From: Xanthomonas floridensis
GTDB lineage: Bacteria > Pseudomonadota > Gammaproteobacteria > Xanthomonadales > Xanthomonadaceae
NCBI RefSeq assembly: GCF_001642575.1
Contig: NZ_LXNG01000004.1
Span: forward strand, 62,001-126,000
Direction of reading: 5' to 3'
DNA: 64,000 nt
In this document: piece by piece, positions 44,918 to 55,875 of the stretch
How positions within the stretch are numbered: position 1 is the first letter of the stretch
How the letters are laid out: each line of letters begins with the position of its first letter
Notes under the pieces: generated by a model
The model's input: only the letters and a program-made list of their open reading frames with translations
The model's database searches: none
Told to the model about the DNA's origin: nothing
Made by a program: the position numbers and the translations under genes

Positions 44918-46642
44918 CTAGCGGTGGCCGCGTTCCTCGCGTGCACGTACGCGGCGGTCGAACAGCAGCGCGCTGACCACGATGCCCAGGCCCAGCACCA
45001 CGCCCAGCAGGAACAGCACCATTGCAATGGCGGGGTAGCCCCACAGCTTGAAGCCGGTGTCGATGCGCATCATCTGCGCCGAGGCCATGATCAGTGCCGC
45101 AGTGACAATGCCGGCCGCGACGCGGTTGGCGATCTTCTGCAGGCTTTCCATCAGATGCGATTCTTCCAGCCCGGTGACGCGCATCTGCAGGCGGTTTTCC
45201 GCCGCCAGCGACAGGATCTCGGACATACGCCGCGGTCCTTCACGTACCAGGTGCTGCAGTTCCATCGCCTCGCTGGCCAGGTTGGCAGCGGACATGGATT
45301 TTTTCAGGCGTGCGCGCATCACGTGCTGCAGATGGCGTTCGACGATGCGACGGGTGTCCAGGTTCGGCGACAGGGCGCGGCACACGCCTTCCAGGTTCAG
45401 CAGTGTCTTGCCGAGCAGGCTCAGCTCCGGTGGCGTGCGCAGCCCGGTGGAGGTGGCGATGCGCACCAGATCCAGCACCACCCGGCCTTCGGAGGTGGCG
45501 TCATGGGCGGCGTAGCGCGCAATCATCTGCCCGGTTTCGCGCTGGTAGCGGTCCTCGTCGTAATCTTCCAGCCGCGTGCTGAGCGCGATGGTCTCTTCGG
45601 CCACCTCTTCGCCACGGCCATCGACCGCGGCAAACAGCAGCTTGAGCAGGCGTTCGCGCAGGCGCGGCGGCACGTGCGCCACCATGCCCAGGTCGAAGAT
45701 CGCCAGACGGCCGTCCGACAGCACCCGCAGGTTGCCTGGGTGCGGGTCGGCATGGATTTCGCCATGCACGAACATCTGATCCAGGTAGCCCTTGACCAGT
45801 TCGGCGGCCAGATCGTCCATCGGCTGCTCGGTGCGGCGCAGGCCGGAGATCTTGTCCACACGCACACCTTCGGCCAGCTGCATGGTCAGCACGCGACGGC
45901 TGCTCAGATCCCAGATCGGTTGCGGCACCCATAACAGCGGAAACGGCTTGAGATGCTTGCCGAAGCGCACCAGGGTTTCGGCCTCGTCCTGGTAGTTGAG
46001 TTCGGCGCGCAAGGTCTTGCCGAATTCGCCCAGCCAATCGGCAAAGCGCACCCGGCGGCCGATGCCGGTCAGGCGGTCGGCGGCAGTGGCGAAGCTCTTG
46101 AGCACATCCAGATCCGAACGGACCTGCGCAGCCACCTCAGGCTTTTGCACCTTGATCGCCACCGGCGTGCCATCGCGCAGGGCGGCGCGGTGCACCTGCG
46201 CCAGCGATGCGCAGCCCAGCGGCACCGGATCGAAATGCGAGAACGCCTTATTGACCGAAACACCAAGCTCGTCTTCGATGATCTGGCGGATGCGCTCCAC
46301 CGGCACCGAGCTGGTGTTCTCCTGCATGCGCTCCAGCGCGGTGGCGAACTCCGGCGGCACGATGTCCGGGCGGGTGGATAGCATCTGGCCCAGCTTGACG
46401 AAGGTGGGTCCCAGTGCCTCCAGATCGGAGACGAATTGGTCCGGCGTGCCTTCGGCAGGCACTTCGTATTCGTTGATGGCCGCCGGATCCAGGTTCATGC
46501 CGGCAAACACGCCCGACCCGCGATACCGCAACAGCAGGCGCAGGATCTGCGTGCGCCGGCTCATGCCACCCACCACGGCGTGGTCGGCCGGGTGCGCGGC
46601 CGGGGCCGTGCTGCGGTGTGGATCGTTGGGACTCAAGGCCAT
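44918..46642 (-). CDS. ABC1/UbiB-family atypical kinase
   Basis: A 574-residue protein with the ABC1 fold: FVKLGQMLSTRPDIVP (the KxGQ motif, Lys83 to Gln86), the Ala-rich loop PLGCASLAQVHRA, IKVQKP, HADPHPGN and FDLGM. Two hydrophobic helices lie at the C-terminus and a basic tail follows. The family supports ubiquinone synthesis through an unusual ATPase activity. It is not next to other ubi genes, so it could be UbiB or a paralogue. The start at 46642 (MALSPNDPHR) is preferred over a longer frame. Confidence 0.87.
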   Translation of the reverse strand: MALSPNDPHRSTAPAAHPADHAVVGGMSRRTQILRLLLRYRGSGVFAGMNLDPAAINEYEVPAEGTPDQFVSDLEALGPTFVKLGQMLSTRPDIVPPEFATALERMQENTSSVPVERIRQIIEDELGVSVNKAFSHFDPVPLGCASLAQVHRAALRDGTPVAIKVQKPEVAAQVRSDLDVLKSFATAADRLTGIGRRVRFADWLGEFGKTLRAELNYQDEAETLVRFGKHLKPFPLLWVPQPIWDLSSRRVLTMQLAEGVRVDKISGLRRTEQPMDDLAAELVKGYLDQMFVHGEIHADPHPGNLRVLSDGRLAIFDLGMVAHVPPRLRERLLKLLFAAVDGRGEEVAEETIALSTRLEDYDEDRYQRETGQMIARYAAHDATSEGRVVLDLVRIATSTGLRTPPELSLLGKTLLNLEGVCRALSPNLDTRRIVERHLQHVMRARLKKSMSAANLASEAMELQHLVREGPRRMSEILSLAAENRLQMRVTGLEESHLMESLQKIANRVAAGIVTAALIMASAQMMRIDTGFKLWGYPAIAMVLFLLGVVLGLGIVVSALLFDRRVRAREERGHR

Positions 46643-46873
46643 CTCCGGGCATCGTGCAAGCGGCGAGTGTGGCCAGCGCCGGGTCGTCAGGTGGTGAATC
46701 CGGACGCATCGCGCTGCCGCTTGCGAGCGCGGCAGCACGCGCTGGCCACGGCGGCAAGGCAGTGCCGGCATCGCTCACGCATCGGCGCCCAATCAACCTG
46801 CAATGGCCTGCCATCACCCCGCGCGGGCGCCGGATCGGCGAGAATCCCCGGCCACCCACGAAGGACCTTGCGC

Positions 46874-47815
46874 ATGGCCGGTGCCAGCCTGTTCACCCTG
46901 CTCGACGACATCGCCACCTTGCTGGACGACGTTTCCATCCTGACCAAGGTTGCGGCCAAGAAGACCGCCGGCGTGCTCGGCGACGATCTGGCGCTCAATG
47001 CGCAGCAGGTGACCGGGGTCACCGCCGACCGCGAGTTGCCGGTGGTCTGGGCGGTGGCCAAGGGTTCGCTGGTCAACAAGGTGATCCTGGTGCCGGCAGC
47101 CCTGGCGATCAGCGCGCTGGAAGCCTGGCTGCGCGGACGCGGCTACAACATTCCGCTGGTGATGCCGTTGATGATGATCGGCGGCGCTTACCTGTGCTTC
47201 GAGGGCGTGGAGAAGCTGGCGCACAAGTTCCTGCACAGCGAAGACGAAGACGCGCAGCGGCACGCCGAACGCACCCGCGCGCTGGCCGACGAGAGCGTGG
47301 ACGTGGTGGCGCTGGAGAAGGACAAGGTCAAAGGCGCGATTCGCACGGACTTCATCCTGTCGGCCGAGATCATCGTGCTGTCGTTGGGCGTGGTGGCGGG
47401 CGTGTCATTCGGTCAGCAGGTGGCCGTGCTGGTGGCGATCGCACTGGCGATGACGATCGGCGTGTACGGCCTGGTGGCGGCGATCGTGAAGCTGGACGAC
47501 CTTGGCCTGTACCTGACCAAGAAAGGCGCATCGCTGGCCGCGCTGGGCCGCGGCATCCTGGTGGCCGCGCCGTGGTTGATGAAGTTCCTGTCGGTGGCCG
47601 GCACGCTGGCGATGTTCCTGGTCGGCGGCGGCATCCTGGTGCACAACATCCCCATGCTGCATCACGTGGTGGTGGATCTGGCCAAGTCGGCCGGCGGCCT
47701 GGGCTGGCTGGTCGAGGCGCTGGGCAACATGGTGGTCGGCGTGGTTGCCGGTGCGGTGGTGCTGGCGGTGGTGACCGGCTTCCAGAAGCTGCGCGGGAAC
47801 AAGGCGGCGCACTAG
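46874..47815 (+). CDS. DUF808 (YedI-like) membrane protein
   Basis: A 313-residue protein. It opens with SLFTLLDDIATLLDDVSILT and KVAAKKTAGVLGDDLALNAQ, the fixed start of the DUF808 family, and has about six membrane helices later. The function is unknown. The ATG at 46874 is the family start; the open frame upstream to 46436 is antisense to the ABC1 gene and is not coding. The gene is divergent from the ABC1 kinase with about 230 bases between them. Confidence 0.9.
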   Translation: MAGASLFTLLDDIATLLDDVSILTKVAAKKTAGVLGDDLALNAQQVTGVTADRELPVVWAVAKGSLVNKVILVPAALAISALEAWLRGRGYNIPLVMPLMMIGGAYLCFEGVEKLAHKFLHSEDEDAQRHAERTRALADESVDVVALEKDKVKGAIRTDFILSAEIIVLSLGVVAGVSFGQQVAVLVAIALAMTIGVYGLVAAIVKLDDLGLYLTKKGASLAALGRGILVAAPWLMKFLSVAGTLAMFLVGGGILVHNIPMLHHVVVDLAKSAGGLGWLVEALGNMVVGVVAGAVVLAVVTGFQKLRGNKAAH

Positions 47816-48188
47816 GGGCTGGCGTTGGTGCCGGCTTCGATTGGGTGCTGGGAGCGGGGTCTGCAGCGGCATGCTGACTCGTGCCGTTCACGCGCGAGGC
47901 GGCCTGCTGGGTAGCGCCACGGTGGACTGCGGCAAGGCTTCAAGTGGTTGCCTGGTGCCACGCCTCCCCTGGCTAGTCGGGCGCACGTGTCGGCTCTTGC
48001 CTGCCTTGGCTGGCTTGCCGATCCCGGCTTGCCTTCGGTCGAGTGACGCTCGAACGCGCGAGGCGCAGTGCTATCGGCGTGGAAGCCGGCAGTTGAGCAT
48101 ACTCGGCGCCCGCTACCCCGGTTCCGCCGGGCGCACTGAAGTGTGCACGGCATTCGGTGATATCGCTGCAGAAGCCAGCAGTGGCGCG
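47816..48188. other. Intergenic stretch between convergent genes
   Basis: About 370 bases between the DUF808 gene and the diguanylate cyclase gene, which converge here. No terminator with a T-tract and no further gene were found. Confidence 0.5.
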
Positions 48189-49817
48189 CTAATCGGCACT
48201 GATCACCCGATTCTTGCCCGCGGCCTTGGCGTCGTACATGGCGCGGTCGGCGCGGCGGACCAGTTCGTCCTGGGTCTCGTCGGTATGGCGCAGCGCTACG
48301 CCCGCACTGAAGCTGATGAAGATCCGTACGTCCTCGTGCAGCAGCGAGCGCTGCGCCAGGGCACGCTGCACGCGAATCACCGCAGCGCTGGCCTCGAAAA
48401 TGGTCGAGTCCGGCAGCAACAGCACGAATTCCTCGCCGCCGAAGCGGGCAATGGCGTCGGTGGTGCGCAGCACCGCCTTGGCCACGTCCACGGTGTGGCG
48501 TAGCGCGGCGTCGCCGCCAGCATGGCCGTGGGCTTCGTTGAGGCGGCGGAAGTCGTCCAGGTCCAGCATCGCCACGCACAGCAGCTGGCCGCTGCGCTGG
48601 GTGCGCACTGCCTCGCGTTGAAACAGTTCTTCGAAGCCGCGCCGATTGAGCGCGCCGGTCAGCTGGTCTTCGCGCACCAGCCCGGCCACCGCATTGAGTT
48701 CCTGTTCCAGCGAGGCGATGCGTTGTTCGGCGTCTTCGACCTGGCGGCGTGCCGAGAGCAGTTCGTCGCGCGCGGCCAGTGCCTGCGCCTGCACCCCGGC
48801 GGTGTCCTGCAGCACGTCCTGCAACAACCGGTTGAGGTCGGGAATGCTGCGAGCGTCGCCGATCGCCTGCGAATAGCCGGCAACGCGGTCGTGATACTCG
48901 CCGGTGCTGGTGGCCATGCCGTCGAGCCGGTCGACGAAGGACACCATCATCTCGCGCATGGCGGTCTTGGAGTCGGCAATGCCCTGTTTGAGCAGGCCCT
49001 GCTTGTAGATCACCTCGCGCAGGGTGCCGCGTGCCTGCTCGATGGAGTCTCCATCCAGCGGTCCGGCCAACAGCTGTCGCACCACCGAGATCTGGCCCTG
49101 CAACCAGCTGCGATCGTCCAGGAGTTCGCCGACGTTCTCCAGCAATAGGTCGAACAAGCCGAGCAACAGGTTCTGCTGCTCGCTGGCGTCTTCGGCACGC
49201 AGGCCGATCTGGTGGCTCAGCTCACGCAGGCGCTGCTCCAGCGTGATCAGCTCATGCCCCGGGCGCCAGTGGCGCAGTGCCGATGCCAGGGTCTGCGCTT
49301 CTTCGGCCAGCTCCGGGCTGCGTTGCAGCAAGGTGGCCAGGGCATTGCCCAGCGCATGACGCAGCAGGTCGCGCAGTTGTTCGGCTTCGGTGCGGCCTTC
49401 TGCCAGCGAGTCGCCGATATCGATGGTGCGGATGTACTTGTCGATCAGCTGGCGCAGCGTGCGGCCATAGCCGAGCCAGTCGCCGGCGGCATAGGCCGTA
49501 CTCAGGCGTACGCCCATGTCGCCGAGTTCGCCATGCAGGCTGGCAATGCCTTCGGCGAACGCCAGCAGCAGCGCCTCCGGATGCGCGGCGTGCGAGAACA
49601 GGCGGATCAGCATGGCCGTGGCAGCGGCCGGGTCGTGCGCGCCGGACTTGGCCTTGGCCGGTACCAGCTGGTGGGCGGCCATGGCCTGTGCGCCATGCGC
49701 GGAACTGCGCACGGTTGGCAGGGCCGCCGCCGGGCGCGCGCTGTCCGCGCCACCCCAAGGCAACAGGCGGCGCAGCCCGCCACGCGGGCGGCTTGGAAGT
49801 TCAGGCTGGTCTGCCAT
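48189..49817 (-). CDS. Diguanylate cyclase (GGDEF)
   Basis: A 542-residue soluble protein. A long helical N-terminal region without a known sensor domain is followed by a coiled coil (LLSARRQVEDAEQRIASLEQ). The GGDEF domain then starts at LTGALNRRGFEELF. The active-site loop is RFGGEEF, and RTTD lies five residues before it, so the inhibitory I-site is intact. It should make cyclic di-GMP with product feedback. Transcribed divergently from the glycogen operon. The start at 49817 (MADQPELPSR) is the first good one; longer frames lack support. Confidence 0.9.
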   Translation of the reverse strand: MADQPELPSRPRGGLRRLLPWGGADSARPAAALPTVRSSAHGAQAMAAHQLVPAKAKSGAHDPAAATAMLIRLFSHAAHPEALLLAFAEGIASLHGELGDMGVRLSTAYAAGDWLGYGRTLRQLIDKYIRTIDIGDSLAEGRTEAEQLRDLLRHALGNALATLLQRSPELAEEAQTLASALRHWRPGHELITLEQRLRELSHQIGLRAEDASEQQNLLLGLFDLLLENVGELLDDRSWLQGQISVVRQLLAGPLDGDSIEQARGTLREVIYKQGLLKQGIADSKTAMREMMVSFVDRLDGMATSTGEYHDRVAGYSQAIGDARSIPDLNRLLQDVLQDTAGVQAQALAARDELLSARRQVEDAEQRIASLEQELNAVAGLVREDQLTGALNRRGFEELFQREAVRTQRSGQLLCVAMLDLDDFRRLNEAHGHAGGDAALRHTVDVAKAVLRTTDAIARFGGEEFVLLLPDSTIFEASAAVIRVQRALAQRSLLHEDVRIFISFSAGVALRHTDETQDELVRRADRAMYDAKAAGKNRVISAD

Positions 49818-50300
49818 GCCAGATCTCGAAAAGGTCGACGTGCTAACGCTCGTTATCGGCGCAGACGCAGGCCGCTTGAGCAGGCCCGACCGGAGCGCAC
49901 CGGGCCAGCATGCCTGCATTGCAACGAGGCGATGCGAAGAAGGGTGAGAAGGCAGGCATGAACAAGTTATGCAGATGACGACGAGCGCGGCTGGGTTCTC
50001 CCACATTCGGTGCATCGCACTGCCCGTGCACCGATGCGGGGATGTCATTGCACTGCAATGTGCCGCTTATGCCTGTCCGCATGCGCAACCATGCGCGATG
50101 GAATGTGGCTGTCGCAGAAAAGTCAGCACATGTTCACGCATATTTTATTTGGTCGGGGTGTAGATTCATCGACAAGGACGACGTGGAGTACGCGCGTTGG
50201 CCCCGCTCCTCATTCGTTGCATGTCGTCTGGCCCGATCGGCAGACGATGGTTGTCGCTTCGCCGTTTTCCGTCTCCACCCACTTTACGACGGACGTTTAG
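49818..50300. promoter_or_regulatory. Divergent promoter region of the GGDEF gene and glycogen operon
   Basis: A 483-base gap between divergent genes must hold both promoters. An AT-rich patch (catattttattt) near 50140 is the best promoter candidate for glgA. No perfect Clp box was seen here. Confidence 0.45.
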
Positions 50301-51884
50301 ATGGTTGCCATGATGCCGCTCCACGCTACCAGCGCACGCCTCGAGCGCAGCGCGTTGATCCCCACGCTGAAGAAGAGTGGGCGGCCGCGCGATGCGCGCG
50401 GGCGTTTCATCCGTCATCACGAGCGTCTGCCGGTGTCGCTGGCCGACACGCGCGGCGCGTTGTTCGTGGTGTCGGAGATGGCCGACTTCATCAAGGCCGG
50501 TGGGCTGGGCGATGTGGCGGCCGCGCTGCCGCGCGCGCTGCGTCACCGTTACGACGTGCGTGTGTTGATCCCCGGGTACCGCGCGGTGCTCGAGCGTGCC
50601 GGAAAGGTGGAGATCGTGGGCCGTGTGCTGGCGCATGCAGCGCTGCCGGCCTGCGACATCGGCCGTATCGTGCAATCGGACGGCTTGCCGATCTACATCC
50701 TGTTGTCCAAGGAACTGTTCGAACGCGATGGCTCGCCGTATGTGAGCACCAGCGGTTCGGAGTTCGAAGACAATGCGATCCGCTTCGCCACCTTGTCGCA
50801 TGCCGCCGCGCAGATCGCCGCCGGCCATGCCGGGCTGGGCTGGAAGCCGCGCCTGCTGCATCTCAACGATTGGCCGTGCGCGCTGGCGGCCGGTTATGTG
50901 CGCTGGTCCGGCGGCACCACCCCGTGCCTGCTCACCATCCACAATCTGGCCTACCAGGGCCTGGTGCCGTATTCGATGGCCGCCGCGCTGGGCATTCCCG
51001 CCGAGCGCGTGGCCGAGCTGGAGTTCTACGGGCAGATGTCGTTCCTGCGCGGCGGCATCGTCAATGCCGACCACGTCAACACCGTCAGCGTCAGCTATGC
51101 CAAGCAGATCACCGGCCCGGCACAGGGGTGCGGGCTGGACCGGCTGCTGGCCGGTCGCGCCGCCAAGGGCGCGCTGACCGGGATCGTCAATGGCATCGAT
51201 GCCAGCTGGGATCCGCGCACCGACGCGCATCTGGATTCGCATTTCAGCGTGAACCACTGGCAGGGCCGTCAGGCCAACGCCGGACAGGTGCGCAAGGCAT
51301 TCGGCCTGCGCGAGAGCACCGGCCCGCTGTTTGCAGTGGTCTCGCGGCTGGTGCACCAGAAGGGCCTGGACCTGATCTGCGAGGTCGCTCCGCAGATCGT
51401 GGCGGCCGGTGGTCAGATTGCGGTGATCGGCGGCGGCGAGCCGGAGATCGAGCAGCAGGTGGCTGAGCTGACCCGCCGCTATCCCGGCCAGGTCGGCGCC
51501 TTCATCGGCTTCGAGGAAGGCCTGGCACGGCGCATGTTCGCCGGTGCCGACTTCCTGCTGATGCCGTCGCGGTTCGAGCCCTGCGGGTTGAGCCAGATGT
51601 ATGCCCAGCGCTTTGGCTGCCTGCCGATCGCCCACGCCACTGGCGGGCTGATCGACACCGTGGACGACGGCGTCACCGGCTTCCTGTTCCAGCATGCCAG
51701 CACCGAAGCGCTGCGCCGCTGCCTGGAGCGTGCCTTCCGCACCTTCCGCCTGCCCAGCCTGCTGTCGGCGATGCGCCGGGCGGCAATGCTGCGCCCCAGC
51801 GGCTGGGATGTGGCCGGCAAGAAGTACCTCTCCCTTTACGAACACACCGCCGCCACTGCGCCCGCGCTTGCGACGGTGTCATGA
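50301..51884 (+). CDS. glgA: Glycogen synthase
   Basis: A 527-residue GT5 enzyme. It carries the ADP-glucose motif [13 protein letters not shown] at about residue 65 and the later [24 protein letters not shown] and [14 protein letters not shown]. It extends alpha-1,4-glucan from ADP-glucose. About 50 residues precede the usual start; they are basic and include [11 protein letters not shown]. The glgB start overlaps its stop by 4 bases. No glgC is nearby. Confidence 0.94.
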   Translation: MVAMMPLHATSARLERSALIPTLKKSGRPRDARGRFIRHHERLPVSLADTRGALFVVSEMADFIKAGGLGDVAAALPRALRHRYDVRVLIPGYRAVLERAGKVEIVGRVLAHAALPACDIGRIVQSDGLPIYILLSKELFERDGSPYVSTSGSEFEDNAIRFATLSHAAAQIAAGHAGLGWKPRLLHLNDWPCALAAGYVRWSGGTTPCLLTIHNLAYQGLVPYSMAAALGIPAERVAELEFYGQMSFLRGGIVNADHVNTVSVSYAKQITGPAQGCGLDRLLAGRAAKGALTGIVNGIDASWDPRTDAHLDSHFSVNHWQGRQANAGQVRKAFGLRESTGPLFAVVSRLVHQKGLDLICEVAPQIVAAGGQIAVIGGGEPEIEQQVAELTRRYPGQVGAFIGFEEGLARRMFAGADFLLMPSRFEPCGLSQMYAQRFGCLPIAHATGGLIDTVDDGVTGFLFQHASTEALRRCLERAFRTFRLPSLLSAMRRAAMLRPSGWDVAGKKYLSLYEHTAATAPALATVS

Positions 51885-54115
51885 GCGAACGGCTGGGCGG
51901 GCAGGGCCAGGAGACGGAAACTGACGCGGTGACCATGGAAGGCATGTCCGATGTTGCGCAGACCCTGCAGGCCCTGGCCCAGGGTCTGCCCGCCAATGCA
52001 TTCACGGTGCTGGGCCCGCATCCGCAGGCCGACGGGCGCCGCCGCGTGCGCGTCCTGGCGCCAGGCGCCGAGGCGATGGGCTTGATCGACCCGCGCGGCA
52101 AGCTGCTGGCACGCATGCAGGCCACCGAAACAGACGGCCTGTTCGAAGGCGAGCTGGCCGGCGATGGCCCGTACCGGCTGCGTATCGTGTGGCCGGACGT
52201 GGTACAGGAGATCGAAGACCCCTATGCATTCGGCCCGATCCTGGACGAATCGCTGCTGCTGCAGATCGCTGCCGGCGACGGGCAGGCGCTGCGCCGCGCA
52301 CTGGGCGCCCAGCACATGCGCTGCGGCGAGGTGCCGGGTGTGCGCTTTGCGGTATGGGCACCGCATGCGCAGCGCGTGGCCGTGGTCGGCGACTTCAATG
52401 GCTGGGAAACGCGGCGGCACCCGATGCGCCAACGCACCGGAGGCTTCTGGGAGTTGTTCCTGCCGCGGGTGGAAGCCGGCGCCCGCTACAAGTACGCCAT
52501 CACCGCCGCCGATGGTCGTGTGCTGCTCAAGGCCGACCCGGTGGCGCGCCAGAGCGAACTGCCGCCGGCCACCGCCTCGGTGGTGCCCGGTGACGCGGGA
52601 TTTGCCTGGACCGACGCCGCGTGGATGGGCCGGCGCAGTGCGCAGACCTTGCCGGCGCCGATGTCCATCTATGAGGTGCATGCCGCCTCGTGGCGTCGCG
52701 ACGGGCATGACCAGCCGCTTGACTGGCCCAGCCTGGCCGGGCAGCTGATTCCGTATGTGCAGCAGCTCGGCTTCACCCATATCGAGCTGCTGCCGATTAC
52801 CGAGCACCCGTTTGGCGGCTCGTGGGGCTACCAGCCACTGGGCCTGTATGCGCCCACCGCGCGGCATGGCAGCCCGGATGGCTTCGCCGCGTTCGTCGAC
52901 GCCTGCCATCGCGCCGGCATCGGGGTGATCCTGGACTGGGTCAGCGCGCACTTTCCGGATGACGCACATGGCCTGGCGCAGTTCGATGGCGCGGCGCTGT
53001 ATGAGCATGCCGACCCGCGCGAAGGCATGCACCGCGACTGGAATACGCTGATCTACAACTACGGCCGCCCCGAAGTGACCGCGTTCCTGTTGGGCAGCGC
53101 GCTGGAGTGGATCGACCATTACCACCTCGATGGCCTGCGCGTGGATGCGGTGGCCTCGATGCTGTATCGCGACTATGGCCGCGCCGAAGGCGAGTGGGTA
53201 CCCAATGCGCATGGCGGCCGCGAGAACCTGGAAGCGGTGGCCTTCCTGCGCCAGCTCAACCGCGAGATCGCCGCCTGCTTTCCCGGCGTGCTGACCATTG
53301 CCGAAGAATCCACTGCCTGGCCCGGCGTGACCGCACCGCTGGCCGATGGCGGACTGGGCTTCACCCACAAGTGGAACATGGGCTGGATGCACGACACGCT
53401 GAGCTACATGCAGCGCGATCCGGCCGAGCGCGCCCAGCACCACAGCCAGCTCACCTTTGGCCTGGTGTATGCGTTCTCCGAACGTTTTGTGCTGCCGCTG
53501 TCGCACGACGAAGTGGTGCACGGCACCGGCGGCCTGCTCGGGCAGATGCCCGGCGACGACTGGCGGCGCTTTGCCAACCTGCGCGCCTACCTGGCGCTGA
53601 TGTGGGCGCACCCGGGCGACAAGCTGCTGTTCATGGGCGCCGAATTCGGCCAGTGGGCAGACTGGAATCACGACCAGTCGCTGGACTGGCATCTGCTCGA
53701 TGGCGCGCCGCATCGCGGCGTGCAACGGCTGGTGGGCGATCTCAACGCCGCGCTGCGCCGCGTGCCGGCGTTGTACCGCGGCACCCACCGTGCCGAGGGG
53801 TTCGACTGGAGCGTGGCCGACGACGCGCGCAACAGCGTGCTGGCCTTCATTCGCCACGATCCCGACGGTGGCGGCGTGCCGCTGCTGGCGGTGAGCAACC
53901 TCACCCCGCAACCGCTGCACGACTACGGCGTGGGCGTGCCGCGTGCCGGCATCTGGCGCGAAATCCTCAATACCGATAGCGCCCATTACGGTGGCAGCAA
54001 CCTCGGCAACAGCGGTCGTCTGGCGACCGAGCCGATGGGCATGCATGGGCATGCGCAACGGCTGCGCCTGACCTTGCCGCCGCTGGCCACGATCTACCTG
54101 CAAGCGGAGAAATAA
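51881..54115 (+). CDS. glgB: 1,4-alpha-glucan branching enzyme
   Basis: A 744-residue GH13 enzyme with N-terminal CBM48-type domains ([20 protein letters not shown]). The catalytic barrel has Asp422 in [10 protein letters not shown], Glu475 in [12 protein letters not shown] and the transition-state pair in [11 protein letters not shown]. It makes alpha-1,6 branches in glycogen. Its ATG lies inside the glgA stop (ATGA overlap), so translation is coupled. The treZ start follows 2 bases after its stop. Confidence 0.95.
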   Translation: MSERLGGQGQETETDAVTMEGMSDVAQTLQALAQGLPANAFTVLGPHPQADGRRRVRVLAPGAEAMGLIDPRGKLLARMQATETDGLFEGELAGDGPYRLRIVWPDVVQEIEDPYAFGPILDESLLLQIAAGDGQALRRALGAQHMRCGEVPGVRFAVWAPHAQRVAVVGDFNGWETRRHPMRQRTGGFWELFLPRVEAGARYKYAITAADGRVLLKADPVARQSELPPATASVVPGDAGFAWTDAAWMGRRSAQTLPAPMSIYEVHAASWRRDGHDQPLDWPSLAGQLIPYVQQLGFTHIELLPITEHPFGGSWGYQPLGLYAPTARHGSPDGFAAFVDACHRAGIGVILDWVSAHFPDDAHGLAQFDGAALYEHADPREGMHRDWNTLIYNYGRPEVTAFLLGSALEWIDHYHLDGLRVDAVASMLYRDYGRAEGEWVPNAHGGRENLEAVAFLRQLNREIAACFPGVLTIAEESTAWPGVTAPLADGGLGFTHKWNMGWMHDTLSYMQRDPAERAQHHSQLTFGLVYAFSERFVLPLSHDEVVHGTGGLLGQMPGDDWRRFANLRAYLALMWAHPGDKLLFMGAEFGQWADWNHDQSLDWHLLDGAPHRGVQRLVGDLNAALRRVPALYRGTHRAEGFDWSVADDARNSVLAFIRHDPDGGGVPLLAVSNLTPQPLHDYGVGVPRAGIWREILNTDSAHYGGSNLGNSGRLATEPMGMHGHAQRLRLTLPPLATIYLQAEK

Positions 54116-54117
54116 CA

Positions 54118-55875
54118 ATGAACGAGCGCGACGCGACCACCCCGGCCTGGGGCGCATGGCCAGCGGGTGAAGGACAGGTGCGCTTCGCGCTCTGGGCGCC
54201 GGACGCCAGCGGCGTGGACGTGGTGTTCGCCGACGGCGCGCGCGCTGCGCTGCAGGCCGGGGCGGATGGCTTCTTCCGTGCGGTGCTGGCCTGTGCCGCC
54301 GGCGCGCGCTATCGCTACAGCGTCGACGGTGGCGAGCCGGTACCGGACCCGGCCTCACGCTGGCAGCCGGATGGCGTGCATGGCGCCAGTGCCGTGCAGC
54401 CCACCGATGGCCACCGCTGGAGCCACCCGCAGTGGCAGGGCCGGCCCTGGGACGAGGCGGTGATCTACGAACTGCACGTGGGCGCCTGCGGTGGCTATGC
54501 CGGCGTGCAGGCGCAACTGCCGCAGCTGGCGGCGATGGGCATCACCGCGATCGAACTGATGCCGCTGAGTGCCTTCCCCGGTGCGCACAACTGGGGCTAC
54601 GACGGCGTGCTGCCGTATGCGCCGGCGCAGGCCTATGGCACGCCGGACGAACTGAAGGCCTTGATCGACGCCGCGCACGGGCATGGCCTGATGGTGCTGC
54701 TGGACGTGGTCTACAACCACTTTGGCCCGGACGGCAATTACCTGCACAGCTACGCGGCGCCATTCTTCAACGAAGACAAGCCCACCCCGTGGGGCGCGGC
54801 GATCGACTTCCGCAAGCCGCAGGTGCAGCGCTACTTCCTCGACAACGCGCTGATGTGGTTGCACGAATACCGCTTCGACGGGCTGCGCCTGGATGCGGTG
54901 CACGCGATCACCCCGAACGCCTTCCTGGATACCTTGCGCGAGGCCATCGAGACCAGCCTGCCCGCCGGGCGCCACGTGCATCTGGTGCTGGAAAACGAGG
55001 CCAACCAGGCCTCGCAGTTGCAACGCGGCTACACCGCGCAATGGGACGACGACTTCCATAACGCCTTGCATGTGCTGCTGACCGGCGAAGAAGAAGGCTA
55101 TTACGCCGCGTTCGCCGACAAGCCGACCGACCACCTGGCGCGCGTGCTCGGCGAAGGCTTTGCCTACCAGGGCGAGCCGGATCCGCGAGGGCATGTGCGT
55201 GGCGAACCAAGCGGGGCATTGCCGCCGCACAAGTTCGTAGTGTTCGCGCAGAACCACGACCAGATCGGCAACCGCGCACGCGGCGAACGGCTGAGCGTGC
55301 TGGTCTCGCCGCAGCGCTTGCGTGCAGCGCTGGCGCTGACCGCCTTGACGCCGATGATCCCGCTGTTCTTCATGGGCGAGCCGTGGGGCGCCACCCAGCC
55401 GTTCCTGTTCTTCACCGACTTCGGCCCGCCGCTGGACGAGGCGGTGCGCGAAGGCCGTCGCCGCGAGTTCGCGCACTTTGCCGCGTTCGCCGATCAGGCG
55501 CAGCGCGCCACCATCCCCGATCCGAACAGCCCTGCCACCTTCGCCGCGTCGCGTTCGCCGATCGCCGACGCCGCGCAGGGCGAAGGCGCGCAGTGGGCGG
55601 CGTGGTTCACGGCGCTGCTGGGCGTGCGGCGCCACTGGCTGGTGCCGGGCCTGGCGCAGGCGCGCGCGCTGCGTGCCAGCGTCCTGGCCGATGGCGCGCT
55701 CACCGCCACCTGGGAATTGCCGGGCGGGCTATGGCATATCGCCTTCAACGTCGGCGCCGCCCCCGTGCCGCTGCCACCGCGGCGCGGGCAGGTAGTCCAT
55801 GCCGAAAACATGGAGGCCGCCGCGCAGCTGCTGCCGGTGGATGGCTTCATCGCCTGGCACGAGGCGCAGGCATGA
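54118..55875 (+). CDS. treZ: Malto-oligosyltrehalose trehalohydrolase
   Basis: A 585-residue GH13 enzyme. VRFALWAPDASGVDVVFADG begins the N-terminal domain; YELHVGACGG and GAHNWGYDGVLPYAP follow. The catalytic residues are Asp259 (LRLDAVHAI) and Glu292 (LVLENEAN), with AQNHDQIGNR later. These are TreZ features. It cuts trehalose from the maltooligosyl-trehalose made by TreY. It overlaps the malQ start by 4 bases. Confidence 0.94.
   Translation: MNERDATTPAWGAWPAGEGQVRFALWAPDASGVDVVFADGARAALQAGADGFFRAVLACAAGARYRYSVDGGEPVPDPASRWQPDGVHGASAVQPTDGHRWSHPQWQGRPWDEAVIYELHVGACGGYAGVQAQLPQLAAMGITAIELMPLSAFPGAHNWGYDGVLPYAPAQAYGTPDELKALIDAAHGHGLMVLLDVVYNHFGPDGNYLHSYAAPFFNEDKPTPWGAAIDFRKPQVQRYFLDNALMWLHEYRFDGLRLDAVHAITPNAFLDTLREAIETSLPAGRHVHLVLENEANQASQLQRGYTAQWDDDFHNALHVLLTGEEEGYYAAFADKPTDHLARVLGEGFAYQGEPDPRGHVRGEPSGALPPHKFVVFAQNHDQIGNRARGERLSVLVSPQRLRAALALTALTPMIPLFFMGEPWGATQPFLFFTDFGPPLDEAVREGRRREFAHFAAFADQAQRATIPDPNSPATFAASRSPIADAAQGEGAQWAAWFTALLGVRRHWLVPGLAQARALRASVLADGALTATWELPGGLWHIAFNVGAAPVPLPPRRGQVVHAENMEAAAQLLPVDGFIAWHEAQA

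Noticed and set aside
46436-46873. Upstream extension of the DUF808 frame
   Set aside because: The family start is at 46874, and the extension is antisense to the ABC1 kinase gene.
49818-50300. HrpX PIP box (TTCGC-N15-TTCGC) in this or other gene-free stretches
   Set aside because: Single TTCGC words occur, but I found no pair at 15-base spacing.
51836-54358. 840-codon minus-strand frame opposite glgB
   Set aside because: It is antisense to a complete branching enzyme with catalytic motifs; no signature on the minus strand.
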